Shown here: piece after piece, positions 25,026 through 33,895 of the stretch
Layout of the letters: each line of letters opens with the position of its first letter
Position numbering within the stretch: position 1 is the stretch's first letter
From: JBGPEQ01 sp050180895
GTDB taxonomy: Bacteria; Pseudomonadota; Alphaproteobacteria; Dongiales; Dongiaceae
Direction of reading: 5' to 3'
Assembly: GCA_050180895.1 (NCBI GenBank)
Contig: JBFXDS010000001.1
Span: 496,001 to 560,000, forward strand
DNA: 64,000 nucleotides
Program-made: the position numbers and the translations under genes
The notes under the pieces: generated by a model
What the model saw: only the letters and a program-made list of their open reading frames with translations
What the model was told of the DNA's origin: nothing
Databases searched by the model: none

Positions 25026-25985
25026 ATGGCGGTCTTCTTCGGCAGCCCGGTCGACGTCACGCCCGGAACTACGGGGGCCTGGACCGATATCGACGTATCG
25101 GCCGACGTTCCCACGGGCGCCACCGGCGTCCTGCTTCTGTGCGTCAACGCGGAAGGCGCGAACAACGCGATCGGCCTGCGCAAGAACGGGTCGACCGACA
25201 ACCGGACACAGTTCGGCGGATTCACCAACCATCATGGCGGCGCCATCGGCATCGACGCCAACCGCATCTTCGAGGCGTTCATTGCCGACGCCGCGACGCA
25301 GACGATCTGGCTCGTCGGCTACACGGCCGACGATGCCGCGTTTCTCACGAACGCCATCGACAAATCGACGGGCACGAGCGGCGCTTGGGTCGACACGGAC
25401 ATCTCTGCCGACACCGGAGGCGACACGGCGATCGCCGCCTACTTGGAGATGATTGCGACGGGGACGGGGGACGGGTGGGGTCTACGGAAGAACGGTTCGA
25501 CCGACAACCGCGTTGCGACCGCCAACGACCCGCGGCACACCTGGGCGGTCATCGGTGTCGACGAGTCCGAAATCTTCGAACAACAGGTCGAAGGGACGAG
25601 TCTCGACATGTTCCTGGTCGGCTATCAGAAGAGCGGCGCGAGTTTCGACACGAACGCGCCGGACCGGTCGCTCTCGACCACGGGATCCTATGTCGATCTG
25701 GCGGCGCTTCCGGCGGGTTCCGTGGGCGGCGTCTATGAGATCTGGAAGGCCGGCGCCAATCAGCGCACGGCGGCGCTGCGGGCCAAGGGCGACTCGGCCG
25801 ACCCGAACTACACCCTTCGCGTCGGCAGTCACGTCTGGCGCTGGTCGGCGTGCGATGCGAACCAGCTCGTCCAGGGCAAGATCTCGAACGCGGATGTGGA
25901 CTTCTTCGAGATCGGCAGTTACGCGGCGGCGTCGCCTGGCTCTCCTATCGCGAAGACATTGATGCTGCTCGGCGTCGGGAGCTGA
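25026..25985 (+). CDS. Repetitive beta-domain phage appendage protein
   Basis: 319 aa from the ATG at 25026. It is made of about three related units of roughly 100 residues. Units 1 and 2 share GLRKNGSTDNR exactly (about 309 bp apart) together with TSGAWxDxDxSAD, a GVDESEIFEQ/GIDANRIFEAF motif and FLVGY/WLVGY. Unit 3 is more divergent. Tandem beta modules of this sort suit a fibre, spike or capsid-decoration protein. Confidence 0.75.
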   Translation: MAVFFGSPVDVTPGTTGAWTDIDVSADVPTGATGVLLLCVNAEGANNAIGLRKNGSTDNRTQFGGFTNHHGGAIGIDANRIFEAFIADAATQTIWLVGYTADDAAFLTNAIDKSTGTSGAWVDTDISADTGGDTAIAAYLEMIATGTGDGWGLRKNGSTDNRVATANDPRHTWAVIGVDESEIFEQQVEGTSLDMFLVGYQKSGASFDTNAPDRSLSTTGSYVDLAALPAGSVGGVYEIWKAGANQRTAALRAKGDSADPNYTLRVGSHVWRWSACDANQLVQGKISNADVDFFEIGSYAAASPGSPIAKTLMLLGVGS

Positions 25986-25986
25986 G

Positions 25987-26187
25987 ATGCTGCTGCTGTT
26001 CTGGAAGCCGTCGACGGGGTGGCACGCGATATCGGATGCCGGCGGCAGCTGGACCGCCGCCGCCGCGTCGCTGGCACCCTGGGCGGCCATTCATTCGGCT
26101 GCGGCGGACTGGACCGTCGCCGACGAGGCGACTGCGGGCTGGACGCCGGCGGAATCCGCGACGACCGAGTGGCAGAACCATCAATAG
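25987..26187 (+). CDS. 66-aa Trp/Ala-rich phage protein
   Basis: Starts one base after the previous TGA. The product is rich in Trp and Ala with repeated WT-A/SA patterns (DAGGSWTAAAASLAPW, DWTVADEATAGWT) and ends EWQNHQ. The repeat of about 14 residues hints at a small beta-repeat or a fibre-chaperone-like element. Tight coupling to the upstream gene is the main support. Confidence 0.5.
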   Translation: MLLLFWKPSTGWHAISDAGGSWTAAAASLAPWAAIHSAAADWTVADEATAGWTPAESATTEWQNHQ

Positions 26188-26216
26188 CCGGCGGTTCGCC
26201 GTGACGGCTCTCGACT

Positions 26217-26245
26217 CGGGACCCTGATGTCCCGTTCGTCTTTTT
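26217..26245 (+). terminator. Possible terminator in tail operon
   Basis: Stem CGGGAC (26217-26222) with GTCCCG (26229-26234), loop CCTGAT, followed by TTCGTCTTTTT. The stem is short and the T-tract is interrupted, so termination would be partial. It lies in the only sizeable gap (26188-26275) between the spike-type genes and the nozzle-type gene. Confidence 0.4.
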
Positions 26246-26275
26246 GGCCAACATCAATCATGCGAGTACGAATCC

Positions 26276-27766
26276 ATGATCCCGATCGGTGCCTGGCAGC
26301 CCGACCTGCCGGACTTCGAGAATCCCGGTGCGCTCGAGGCCAAGAATGTCATTCCCGATGCTGCCGGCTACCGGCCGCTCCCGTCATTGGTGGCCACCGT
26401 CGGCGCGATGAGCGCGCGCGTACAAGGCGCCGTCCTGGCCCGCGGACAGAGCGGCGCCGTCGCCAACTTCGCCGCCGATGCGGCGAAGCTCTACAGATGG
26501 GACAGCGCCGGCGTGGCCTGGGACGACGTAAGCCGGACCGCCGGTGGTCCTTATTCCACGCCCGCGGACGGCGGCTGGTCGTTCGCGCAGTTCGGCGACC
26601 TCGTGATCGCCGTCAACGGGGTGGACGCGCCGCAGAAGTTCGCCATCGGCTCGGCGGCCACCTTCGCCGCTCTCGACGGCACGCCCCCGGTGGCGCGCTT
26701 CGTCGCCACCGTGCGCGATTTCGTCGTCATGGGCCGGCTGAGCGGGTTGGCGCAGCGCGTGCACTGGTCGGGCATCAACAACGCCGAGACCTGGGCGTCG
26801 TCGCAAGCGACCCAGGCCGATTTTCAGGACCTGCCGGACGGCGGCTACGTCATGGGCATCGTCGGCGGCGAGTACGGCCTCGTCTTCCAGGAGCGCTCGA
26901 TCAAGCGGATGACCTATGTCGGCGTTCCCGCGATCTTCCAGTTCGACGAGATCGCGCGCGGCACCGGCACGCCGGCCGAGGGCTCGATCGCGCGCCACGA
27001 GGATACCGCCTTCTTCCTGTCGGATGACGGCTTGATGGCGCTCGACGGCGCCCGCGGTCTGCGCGCCATCGGCCATCACCGCGTCGACCGTCATTTCTGG
27101 AACGACGTCAACCAGACCTATCTGCACCGCATCAGCGCCGCGATCGATCCGGTCAACAAGCTCTACGTCGTCTCCTATCCCGGCCCGGGGTCCGACTTCA
27201 CGGGCGGCACCCCGAACCGGCTGCTCATATACAACTGGGCCGCCGATCGCTGGAGCCGTGCCGACGTCGAGATGGAGATGATTCATCAGGCCGCCTCGCA
27301 GGCCGGATACACGCTGGACGGACTCGACGCCTACCTGCCGAATCTCGATGGGCTGCCGTTCTCGCTCGACAACCGGGTGTGGACCGGCTCGGGTCGCTTG
27401 CTTCTCGCCGCCTTCACCACGGCGCACCAGATCGGCTTCTTCAACGGCGCCAACCTGGCGGCGACGGTCGATACCGGCGAGGCCCAGCTGGTACCGGGTC
27501 GGCGCGCCTTGCTTCGCAGCGTGCGGCCGCTCGTCGACGGCGCGGGCGCATCGAGCTCGAGCGTCAGCGTGCGCGCGGGCACGCGCAACCGAACCGTCGA
27601 TCCGGTCTCCTTCGATGCCCCGGCGCCCATGAACGCGTCCGGCCGCTGCCCGGTGCGGGCGAACGGCCGCTACCTGCGGGCGCGTATCGAGGTCGCCGCC
27701 GGTGCGGACTGGCGGCATATCCAGGGCATCGATGATATCGAGGCCAGCCCGGCGGGGTTCCGATGA
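26276..27766 (+). CDS. P22 gp10-like tail nozzle/stabilisation protein
   Basis: 496 aa, beta-rich. The N terminus MIPIGAWQPDLPDFENPGALEAKN and subsequent repeated strand motifs (VHWSGINNAETW, GYVMGIVGGEYGLVFQERS, DTAFFLSDDGLMAL) match the family of podovirus tail proteins related to P22 packaged-DNA stabilisation protein gp10, a beta-propeller-like plug or nozzle below the adaptor. It is coupled to the next gene by an ATGA overlap. Confidence 0.82.
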   Translation: MIPIGAWQPDLPDFENPGALEAKNVIPDAAGYRPLPSLVATVGAMSARVQGAVLARGQSGAVANFAADAAKLYRWDSAGVAWDDVSRTAGGPYSTPADGGWSFAQFGDLVIAVNGVDAPQKFAIGSAATFAALDGTPPVARFVATVRDFVVMGRLSGLAQRVHWSGINNAETWASSQATQADFQDLPDGGYVMGIVGGEYGLVFQERSIKRMTYVGVPAIFQFDEIARGTGTPAEGSIARHEDTAFFLSDDGLMALDGARGLRAIGHHRVDRHFWNDVNQTYLHRISAAIDPVNKLYVVSYPGPGSDFTGGTPNRLLIYNWAADRWSRADVEMEMIHQAASQAGYTLDGLDAYLPNLDGLPFSLDNRVWTGSGRLLLAAFTTAHQIGFFNGANLAATVDTGEAQLVPGRRALLRSVRPLVDGAGASSSSVSVRAGTRNRTVDPVSFDAPAPMNASGRCPVRANGRYLRARIEVAAGADWRHIQGIDDIEASPAGFR

Positions 27767-28083
27767 CGGCGGGGTTTCCGGCCTTGCCCGTCGGCGGCGG
27801 CGAGGCGCGCCAGGTCGCAACGGTCGTCAACCGTCTCGCGCAGGGCAAGCTGAACTGCACGGGATCGCTGACCTTGGCCGCCAGTGCGGCGAGTACGACC
27901 ATCGACGATCCGCGCGCAACGGCGGGCAGCGTCATCCTGCTCATGCCGACGACGGCGAATGCGGCCGCCGAGCTCGGCAACGGGACGCTCCATGTCTCCG
28001 CCCGCGCGAAGGGAAGCTTCACGCTGACCCATGCCAACAACGCGCAGTCCGACCGCAGCTTCGACTATGCGGTGATCGGTTAG
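27763..28083 (+). CDS. Small phage tail protein
   Basis: 106 aa, start overlapping the stop of the nozzle gene. Predicted beta sandwich: KLNCTGSLTLAASAASTTIDDPR, GSVILLMPTTANAAAELGN, KGSFTLTHANN. This pattern is common in a small virion protein encoded beside the P22 gp10-type gene in alphaproteobacterial prophages. Likely a minor tail or fibre-associated component. Confidence 0.75.
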   Translation: MTAGFPALPVGGGEARQVATVVNRLAQGKLNCTGSLTLAASAASTTIDDPRATAGSVILLMPTTANAAAELGNGTLHVSARAKGSFTLTHANNAQSDRSFDYAVIG

Positions 28084-28118
28084 GCGCCGTGCCTCGGTCG
28101 AGATCGGGAGGCGTCCGC

Positions 28119-28535
28119 ATGGAGCGATCGTTGCCGCTCATCGGCATTCCGTCGGCCGACATCGACGCCGTCTGGCCGCTGGTCGAGCCGATGATCGCCG
28201 CCGCCTGCCGGCGGGGCCGCGGCAAGGAGGAGCCGGCCGACATCCGCGATGCCCTGAAGGAGAGGGACCTGCAGTTGTGGCTGGCGTGGGACGGGACGAT
28301 CGCGGCGCTGGCGGTGACGCAGATCGTCCGCCATCCGCGCAAGACGTGCTGCCGAATCCGCATCTGCACGGGGCGCGATCGGCAGGCCTGGCAGCACCAC
28401 ATCGCCGCTATCGAAGCCTGGGCCCGGGCGCAGGGCTGCGCCGCCATGGAACTCATCGCCCGTCCCGGCTGGTCGCGTGTGCTGGCGAAGCACGGCTACG
28501 CGACGACACATCTCTTCTGCGAAAAGGAGCTCTGA
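28119..28535 (+). CDS. Phage GNAT-like N-acetyltransferase
   Basis: 138 aa from the ATG at 28119. The layout fits a small GNAT fold: a central strand LQLWLAWDGTIAALAVTQI, an acetyl-CoA-type helix region with GRDRQAWQHH, and the C-terminal AMELIARPGWSRVLAKHGY. The typical Q/RxxGxG/A motif is replaced by TGRDRQ, so activity is uncertain. Genes of this type sit inside the tail region of many podovirus-like phages. Role unknown. Confidence 0.65.
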   Translation: MERSLPLIGIPSADIDAVWPLVEPMIAAACRRGRGKEEPADIRDALKERDLQLWLAWDGTIAALAVTQIVRHPRKTCCRIRICTGRDRQAWQHHIAAIEAWARAQGCAAMELIARPGWSRVLAKHGYATTHLFCEKEL

Positions 28536-28537
28536 TC

Positions 28538-29404
28538 ATGCCCGGCCCCAGCGACACCCAAACCACGGTCCAGAAGAGCGAGCCGTGGTCGCAGCAGATT
28601 CCTTATCTGGTCGGTGACCCGAAGAAGGGGATCGCCGGCCTCTTCCCCGAGGCTCATCGGCTCTATCAATCGGCGGGCCCGCTCTACTATCCGGGCCAGA
28701 CCGTCGCCGGCGTTTCACCGGAGCGCGAGGCGGCGCTGCAGGCGCAGGCGGCCCGCGCCATGGGCGGATCGCCCTTGGCGGCCGCCGGCTCGGCCGAGCT
28801 CGGCCGCACGCTCGGCGGCGCCTATCTCGGCGGCAATCCTTATCTGCAGAATGCGATCGACGCCGCGGCGCGCGGCCTGACGCGTAACTATCAGAATGCG
28901 GTTGCGCCAGGCGTCGACAGCGCCTTCTCGCGCGCGGGCCGCTACGGCTCCGGCGCCCATGTCGCCGCCCACGAGGCGGCCCAGCAGAATCTCGCGGCGC
29001 AGCTCGGCGACGTCGCCGGAAACCTCGGATACCAGGGCTACGCGGCCGAGCGCGCCAACATGCTGAACGCGCTGAATGCCGCGCCGGCCTACGCGCAGCA
29101 GGACTATGCCGACATCGCCCAGCTCGATGCCGTCGGCCGCGCCCGCGAGGCGATGGCGCAGGCGCTCATCAACGACCAGGTCGCGCGTTGGAACTTCGAG
29201 CAGCAGATGCCCGCCGACAAGCTCCGCCAGTATGCAGCCCTCGTCCAGGGCAACTTCGGCGGCACGACGTCGACGACGCAGCCCTATTCAGCCGGTTCGG
29301 GGATTCTCGGCGGCGCCACGGCGGGGGCAGGCGCCGGCGCCACCTTCGGTCCATGGGGCGCCGGCATCGGCGCCGTCCTGGGCGGGCTGCTGGGCGCCTT
29401 CTGA
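28538..29404 (+). CDS. Ejection/internal virion-type protein
   Basis: 288 aa starting four bases after the GNAT-like stop region (AAAAGGAG upstream). A helical Ala/Gln-rich body (EREAALQAQAARAMGG, AHEAAQQNLAAQLGD) ends in a strongly hydrophobic Gly/Ala tail (GATAGAGAGATFGPWGAGIG, then AVLGGLLGAF). That composition is typical of podovirus ejection proteins that enter the envelope during DNA delivery. Conserved QxxYxxAxxLY-like segments near residue 40 fit that family. Confidence 0.72.
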   Translation: MPGPSDTQTTVQKSEPWSQQIPYLVGDPKKGIAGLFPEAHRLYQSAGPLYYPGQTVAGVSPEREAALQAQAARAMGGSPLAAAGSAELGRTLGGAYLGGNPYLQNAIDAAARGLTRNYQNAVAPGVDSAFSRAGRYGSGAHVAAHEAAQQNLAAQLGDVAGNLGYQGYAAERANMLNALNAAPAYAQQDYADIAQLDAVGRAREAMAQALINDQVARWNFEQQMPADKLRQYAALVQGNFGGTTSTTQPYSAGSGILGGATAGAGAGATFGPWGAGIGAVLGGLLGAF

Positions 29405-29435
29405 TCGCACCGCCTGAAGATATCGGAGGACGCAC

Positions 29436-30971
29436 ATGTCGGGAATCAAGGACTACTCGACCACACCAGCGAGCAATACAGCGCTGTTTCCGGAGGGCAT
29501 GGCGCCCTCGGCGGTGAATGACGGGATGCGCCAGGTCCAGGCGGACCTTCGGAGCTGGTACAACGACGCCCAATGGATCGTCTATGGCGATGGCGACGGC
29601 GCATTCACGATCGCCTACGTCTCGCCGACGTCCTTCAGCGTCACCGGTGCCGACGTGACCGCCATCTATCACGCCGGGCGCCGGGTGAAGGCCAGCGGTA
29701 CGCTCACCGGAACTATCTACGGCACGATCGCGTCGTCGGCCTTCGCCACCAACACCACCGTGACGGTGACCTGGGACGCGGGATCGTTGCAGAACGAGGC
29801 ATTGACCATCGCCATCGGCATCCTGAGCGCGGCCAACGGCGCCATGCCGCCCGCCGGCGCGACCGCGTTCGGCGCGGTCCAGCTGGCCGCTCAGGCCGAC
29901 GTGGAGGCCGGCAGCGCGCCGGCGAAGGCCGTCACGCCGGCCGGCCTGTCGCCCGCGGCGATGACCTGGACCGGCTCGCACGTCTTCCGCTCGGCGGATG
30001 CCGGCGCCGACGAGAAGGTCGCCATCGATCTCGACCGCGCCTCCGCCAGCCCGGCCGCGAACGACCTGCTGATGGCACTCCGGTGGCTGATGCGCGATGC
30101 CGGCGGCGGCACCGACGTCGCCGCCAAGCTCGTCGCCAAGCTGCTCGACCCGACCGCCGGCAGCGAGGACGCGGAACTGCAGTTCGCGACCCTCGCCTCC
30201 GGCACGCTGGCGGCCCGCCTGATCCTCGGGCAGGGGCTGTACACGCCGAGCGCTGCCGGTGGCGACAAGGGCACTGATACAATTAATGCCACACGCTACT
30301 ACATGAACGGTACACTCGTGGCGGCATCGGAAGTGATTGTAACCGGTACTTCTGCGACGCCAAGTCTTACTGATCATGGCAAACTGTATATCCCAACAGG
30401 CGCGGGATTCACGTTGATGTTGCCCGCGTTAAGCGGCCTGTTCAACGGATACAAGATAGGCCTGCAGAACCAAATCGCTTCTGGCAGTTGCGTCGCCAAT
30501 CGGGTTAGCACCGATACTATCGTGTCTCAAGCCGCGACCGGCCTAACTTCAATCGCTCTGCCCTCGATCAGTGATCAAGTCTGGTTCATAGCCGATGTGA
30601 CGAACGCCCGCTGGCTCATGCAAGGTTTACGCTCGTTCGAGAGCGCTGAGATACCTATTGCGACGTCAACGGTTGACACAAAGGGTCATGGCCTCGGCGT
30701 TGTGCCGAGGGAACACCAACTCTTCGCGCGATGCAAGACTGGGGAACTCGGTTTCACGGCTGGCGATGAAATAATGGTCGGGGGGCTCGGGGCCGACCGC
30801 GCCGGTGCTGGAAAGCAATATGCACTCACGCTCGATGCAACAAATGGAGTTCTTACCACGGGAACAACTACCGCTGGGTTCGCTCCGCTGAACAAGGCTA
30901 CGCCAGTTGGTTTCGTGAATATCACCAACGGCAACTGGAGATACTTCTGGCGGGCCTGGGTAAGGAACTAA
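29436..30971 (+). CDS. Tail fibre with mosaic, lower-GC C-terminal half
   Basis: 511 aa. The N-terminal part (MSGIKDYSTTPASNTALFPEG, PSAVNDGMRQVQADLRSWYND) is the virion-attachment domain common to phage fibres. A middle region carries the AAQADVEAGSAPAKAVTPAGL linker repeat found in many fibres. From about base 30280 the DNA becomes clearly AT-richer and codon use changes while the frame stays open, so the receptor-binding half was probably exchanged. GGAGGACGCAC precedes the ATG. The gene converges on a methyltransferase of similar low GC. Confidence 0.85.
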   Translation: MSGIKDYSTTPASNTALFPEGMAPSAVNDGMRQVQADLRSWYNDAQWIVYGDGDGAFTIAYVSPTSFSVTGADVTAIYHAGRRVKASGTLTGTIYGTIASSAFATNTTVTVTWDAGSLQNEALTIAIGILSAANGAMPPAGATAFGAVQLAAQADVEAGSAPAKAVTPAGLSPAAMTWTGSHVFRSADAGADEKVAIDLDRASASPAANDLLMALRWLMRDAGGGTDVAAKLVAKLLDPTAGSEDAELQFATLASGTLAARLILGQGLYTPSAAGGDKGTDTINATRYYMNGTLVAASEVIVTGTSATPSLTDHGKLYIPTGAGFTLMLPALSGLFNGYKIGLQNQIASGSCVANRVSTDTIVSQAATGLTSIALPSISDQVWFIADVTNARWLMQGLRSFESAEIPIATSTVDTKGHGLGVVPREHQLFARCKTGELGFTAGDEIMVGGLGADRAGAGKQYALTLDATNGVLTTGTTTAGFAPLNKATPVGFVNITNGNWRYFWRAWVRN

Positions 30972-31021
30972 ACTGACGCCTCCAACCCGCAGAGCAGCAT
31001 TTGAAACCATGAGATATGGGC

Positions 31022-31786
31022 TCATCGCGTGCAATAGTAGAGGCGGTTTTGCCCATAGTGCCCGGCGGGGATTGGTACCTTGGTGCAAAGATCAGCGACG
31101 GCTTGCATAATAGGGTGATCGTAGTGGCCGGCGTCGCCAAGCGTCGAAGGCAACAACACGTAGAGCAGAATGTCATGTAGGCTGCCGAAGTCCTCGATCT
31201 CGACCGTCGAGAACAGCGACCTCAAATGCGGGACGACCACGTCGTCATTCAGGAACAAGTTGAACTCTGCATCCTTACGGCGCGGCAATCCCATAGCCTC
31301 GCGGAGATCGTTCTGAGCATCCTTCGCTTGGCGAGAGTTCTCGATGAGGATGAGTGAGGCCCGGCTGAGCGACGCGAGATTGCTTAACGCCCGTTTTTGC
31401 ATTTCGATACTGCCGAGATTGATCAGCATGCGGTCAGTGAACACGACGTCGTAAGGGCCAATTTTTGGAAGGTCCATCACGTCGCCGACGAGGAAGGTCT
31501 GGCCAGGGCAGTTTTCCCTTGCCGCCGAGATCATTTCGGGAATGTAGTCTACGCCCGTCCAAGAGTAGTTCTCGAACAATGCTGCAAGTGCAGCAATATT
31601 CTGACCATTGCCGCAACCTACTTCCAGGATGGAGGCATTGTGAGGGAGTGATGATCGTTCGATTGCGCGGCGAAGGGCGTCGATCTCAAGCCGTTTGATG
31701 CTTGAAGCCAGCGTAGTGGCTCGAAGATTCCGGCCGTACTTAGTTGCCCAGTCAGTCCAATGGGCTTTAACACGCTTTTCGTCCAT
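31022..31786 (-). CDS. Class I SAM-dependent methyltransferase (phage cargo)
   Basis: 254 aa. Motif I is ILEVGCGNGQNIAAL (about 54-68), the acidic loop follows in WTGVDYIPEM, and a later GDVMDLP and DVVFTDRMLINL complete a Rossmann-type methyltransferase. Substrate unclear; the family includes small-molecule, sugar and peptide methylases. Low GC and orientation against the late operon mark it as cargo acquired with the fibre tip. It could modify a surface polysaccharide to block superinfection. The 293 bp upstream (31787-32079) are AT-richer and hold no gene I can support. Confidence 0.82.
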   Translation of the reverse strand: MDEKRVKAHWTDWATKYGRNLRATTLASSIKRLEIDALRRAIERSSLPHNASILEVGCGNGQNIAALAALFENYSWTGVDYIPEMISAARENCPGQTFLVGDVMDLPKIGPYDVVFTDRMLINLGSIEMQKRALSNLASLSRASLILIENSRQAKDAQNDLREAMGLPRRKDAEFNLFLNDDVVVPHLRSLFSTVEIEDFGSLHDILLYVLLPSTLGDAGHYDHPIMQAVADLCTKVPIPAGHYGQNRLYYCTR

Positions 31787-32079
31787 CTGGGCATCCGTTC
31801 TGTCGAAGTTAGCAGCGCTCGCTTGCTCTGCCTTGCTTCGGTCCGTCTTAGTCTTGACCTGGCAGTTCTACCGTACGTAACGAGAAATCGCCAGAGAGGT
31901 GCTGCGTGGTCTCTAACTCGATCGGGTCGTGCTCAACAGGGCGAGGAGTGATCGGGCCCCGAGCATGCTGATGCATCTTCTCGATGGCGACTCGTAGGTC
32001 GCCAATTTGCAACATGTCGACCGCAGCTGATCCGGCTGCACCTCTCTGCTCAAGCCTCAACAGAAGATAGGAGTCTGCG

Positions 32080-32430
32080 ATGAACGCCATGAGATGGCGT
32101 GGCCGGGCGTTCGCCCCGCTGCTGCTCGCTGCTGCGATGTCGGCTGCCGTGGTGACCGAGGCCCGCGCCGCTGGTGCCTGCTTCCTGCGCGAAGCGATGA
32201 TCGCGCATCTCGCGGAGCGCTATGGCGAGCGTCCCATCGCGACCGGCGTCGCGCGGGGACATCTCGTGCTCCTGCTCTCCCGCGCCGATGGGGCCAGCTG
32301 GACGATCCTCCTCGTTCCGCCCGGTGCGGGCGGCGGCGCGCTCGCCTGTCCACTCGCGGTGGGAGAGGCGTGGCGCATGCTCGAGCGGCCGCATCCGGAT
32401 GCCGTCGGCTCGCCCGGGTCCTCGTCGTGA
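32080..32430 (+). CDS. Exported small phage protein before lysis genes
   Basis: 116 aa with a clear signal peptide (basic start, hydrophobic core FAPLLLAAAMSAAVV, cleavage after ARA). The mature part has one early cysteine (ACFLREAMIAHL) and a second near ALACPLAVG, and the body resembles small periplasmic phage proteins near lysis cassettes. ATAGGAG precedes the ATG. The stop overlaps the next gene's start (GTGA). Function unknown. Confidence 0.7.
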   Translation: MNAMRWRGRAFAPLLLAAAMSAAVVTEARAAGACFLREAMIAHLAERYGERPIATGVARGHLVLLLSRADGASWTILLVPPGAGGGALACPLAVGEAWRMLERPHPDAVGSPGSSS

Positions 32431-32684
32431 CCGAAGCGGATCTGTCGCGCGCGATCGGCCGGCTCGAGGGCCGGTTCGACGCCTTCGAACGCACGCGCAT
32501 CGAGCGCGACCAGGCCGTCGATCGTCAGCTGGCGGCCATCGACGGCAAGCTCGATCGGCTGACAACCGCCTTCAACCTCGGCCGCGGCGGCGCATTGGCG
32601 CTGGTCAAAATCGGCAGTCTCCTCCTGCTGATAGCCGCCGCGGCCGGCTGGCTCGCCGACCGCCTGCCGTCCTGGCTCCGATAG
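32427..32684 (+). CDS. Small coiled-coil protein with C-terminal membrane anchor
   Basis: 85 aa starting with GTG in a 4-base overlap with the upstream gene. The first 50 residues form a charged amphipathic coil (LEGRFDAFERTRIERDQAVD), followed by one membrane span (LVKIGSLLLLIAAAAGW). The shape matches haemolysin-XhlA-like or accessory holin proteins. It lies about 1 kb before the holin-like gene. Confidence 0.72.
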   Translation: MTEADLSRAIGRLEGRFDAFERTRIERDQAVDRQLAAIDGKLDRLTTAFNLGRGGALALVKIGSLLLLIAAAAGWLADRLPSWLR

Positions 32685-32859
32685 GCGGCGAAGGCAGAAC
32701 GCCTACACTGTCCCACGCAAAGACCAAGTGCGCCCATGCCGAGAACGTGCAGCGCATCGGTGGGAGGCACGCCCCGTCCGGATGAGCCTCCCGAGTGGAG
32801 CGAAAGGGACGAAGAGGTGTGGTACAATCCCGATCGGTGATGTTCGGACGACGCGATCG

Positions 32860-33495
32860 ATGATCGACGATCGGATCAGCGACGAGGATCAGGAGGCCGT
32901 TGAACGCTTCTTCACGGAGGCGATCATGCCCCTTATGCGTCGAAACGCATGGGGGGAGGCCGTTGCCTGTCTGCAGGGGGAGCTTGAGCGAGAGAGCGGC
33001 ATCGGGCGTCGTCTTCTGCTCATGTCGCACCTCAGTCACGTTCTAATCGTAGATGGTCGCGATGATGAGGCCCTGGCCGTCATCCACAAGATGATCGAGT
33101 TGGCGCCAGAAGATCCGCTGAACTGGTCTCGTCTTGCTGCATGGCATTTCTATTCGCATGGCTTCTATGATGCCGGATTGGAGCATCTCGGACCGGCGCT
33201 GAGGGCAATCGACACCGCCATCTCCAAAGCGCGTGCGAGTGGCTACTTGCTGCGATACTGTCTCAATGATCGCTGCCGGATCGCCGTGGCGATGAAGCGC
33301 TATGATCTGCTGGAAGAAACCATGCGGGAGATTCTCGCTATCCCGCCGCGGCGCGGCGTGCCCGACATCCGCATCGAGGATGATTTTCTGCAATTGATTC
33401 CCGAGGGCGCTGTCGATGCGCGACTCCTTGCGGATTATCGGACGGCCTACGCCGACCAGGAGTCCCGAAGGGCGTCGTCGCCGCCCTCGTCCTGA
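32860..33495 (+). CDS. TPR-like helical protein, unknown
   Basis: 211 aa from the ATG at 32860. Repeated helix pairs, with EALAVIHKMIELAPEDPLNWSRLAAWHFYSHGFYDAGL resembling a tetratricopeptide unit (seen in pieces across residues 67-105), suggest a protein-binding scaffold. It interrupts the lysis region and differs in codon use from its neighbours. The 226 bp after it contain a (CAT)n run at 33513-33528 and a GC hairpin but no gene. Could be lysogen-expressed cargo. A TACAAT at 32823 may be a -10 but no -35 stands out. Confidence 0.6.
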   Translation: MIDDRISDEDQEAVERFFTEAIMPLMRRNAWGEAVACLQGELERESGIGRRLLLMSHLSHVLIVDGRDDEALAVIHKMIELAPEDPLNWSRLAAWHFYSHGFYDAGLEHLGPALRAIDTAISKARASGYLLRYCLNDRCRIAVAMKRYDLLEETMREILAIPPRRGVPDIRIEDDFLQLIPEGAVDARLLADYRTAYADQESRRASSPPSS

Positions 33496-33721
33496 CCGCT
33501 CCTCGGCTCGAGCATCATCATCATCATCGCTGTCGTGATGGCTGACGCCGCCTGAGGCGGGCGACGCCACGCGCCATTGGCTGCCCTGACGTTGCCCTCG
33601 GCGACCGGCAAGGCCGCGTACCGACCCTTCGCCGCCGACGTCGATTGCCTGCCGGCCGGCATCGTCGGCGCGCGTCTGATCTCAGACCGCGCAATTCCCC
33701 AAACAGAAACGGAGACTCGTC

Positions 33722-33895
33722 ATGACAATCCTGCACTGGCTTCTCAATCGTGCCAAAGAACCCTCGACCTACGCGGGCTTCTCCGGCTTGGCGCTCGCCC
33801 TTGGTCTGAGCGAGACCGAATGGGCGGCGATCGGCACGGCCGCCGCGGCCGTTTGCGCCGCGATCGCCGTCGTCATCGCGGAGCGCGGCGCATGA
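33722..33895 (+). CDS. Holin-like membrane protein (57 aa)
   Basis: Small protein starting MTILHWLLNRAKEP, then two hydrophobic stretches: TYAGFSGLALALGL and WAAIGTAAAAVCAAIAVVIAE, separated by the short acidic turn SETE. Size and topology suit a small phage holin. The ATG follows AACGGAGA. It overlaps the lipoprotein gene by ATGA, and that in turn overlaps the endolysin, so three genes form a coupled lysis cassette. Confidence 0.75.
   Translation: MTILHWLLNRAKEPSTYAGFSGLALALGLSETEWAAIGTAAAAVCAAIAVVIAERGA

Noticed and set aside
26384..27820. 478-aa minus-strand open frame across the tail nozzle gene
   Set aside because: High-GC antisense frame; the plus strand encodes a recognisable phage protein with coupled neighbours.
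31760..31951. 63-aa plus-strand frame upstream of the methyltransferase
   Set aside because: Overlaps the methyltransferase start antisense, no ribosome site, no coding character.
33513..33528. Short CAT/ATC microsatellite
   Set aside because: Only five units, outside any gene; no evidence of function.
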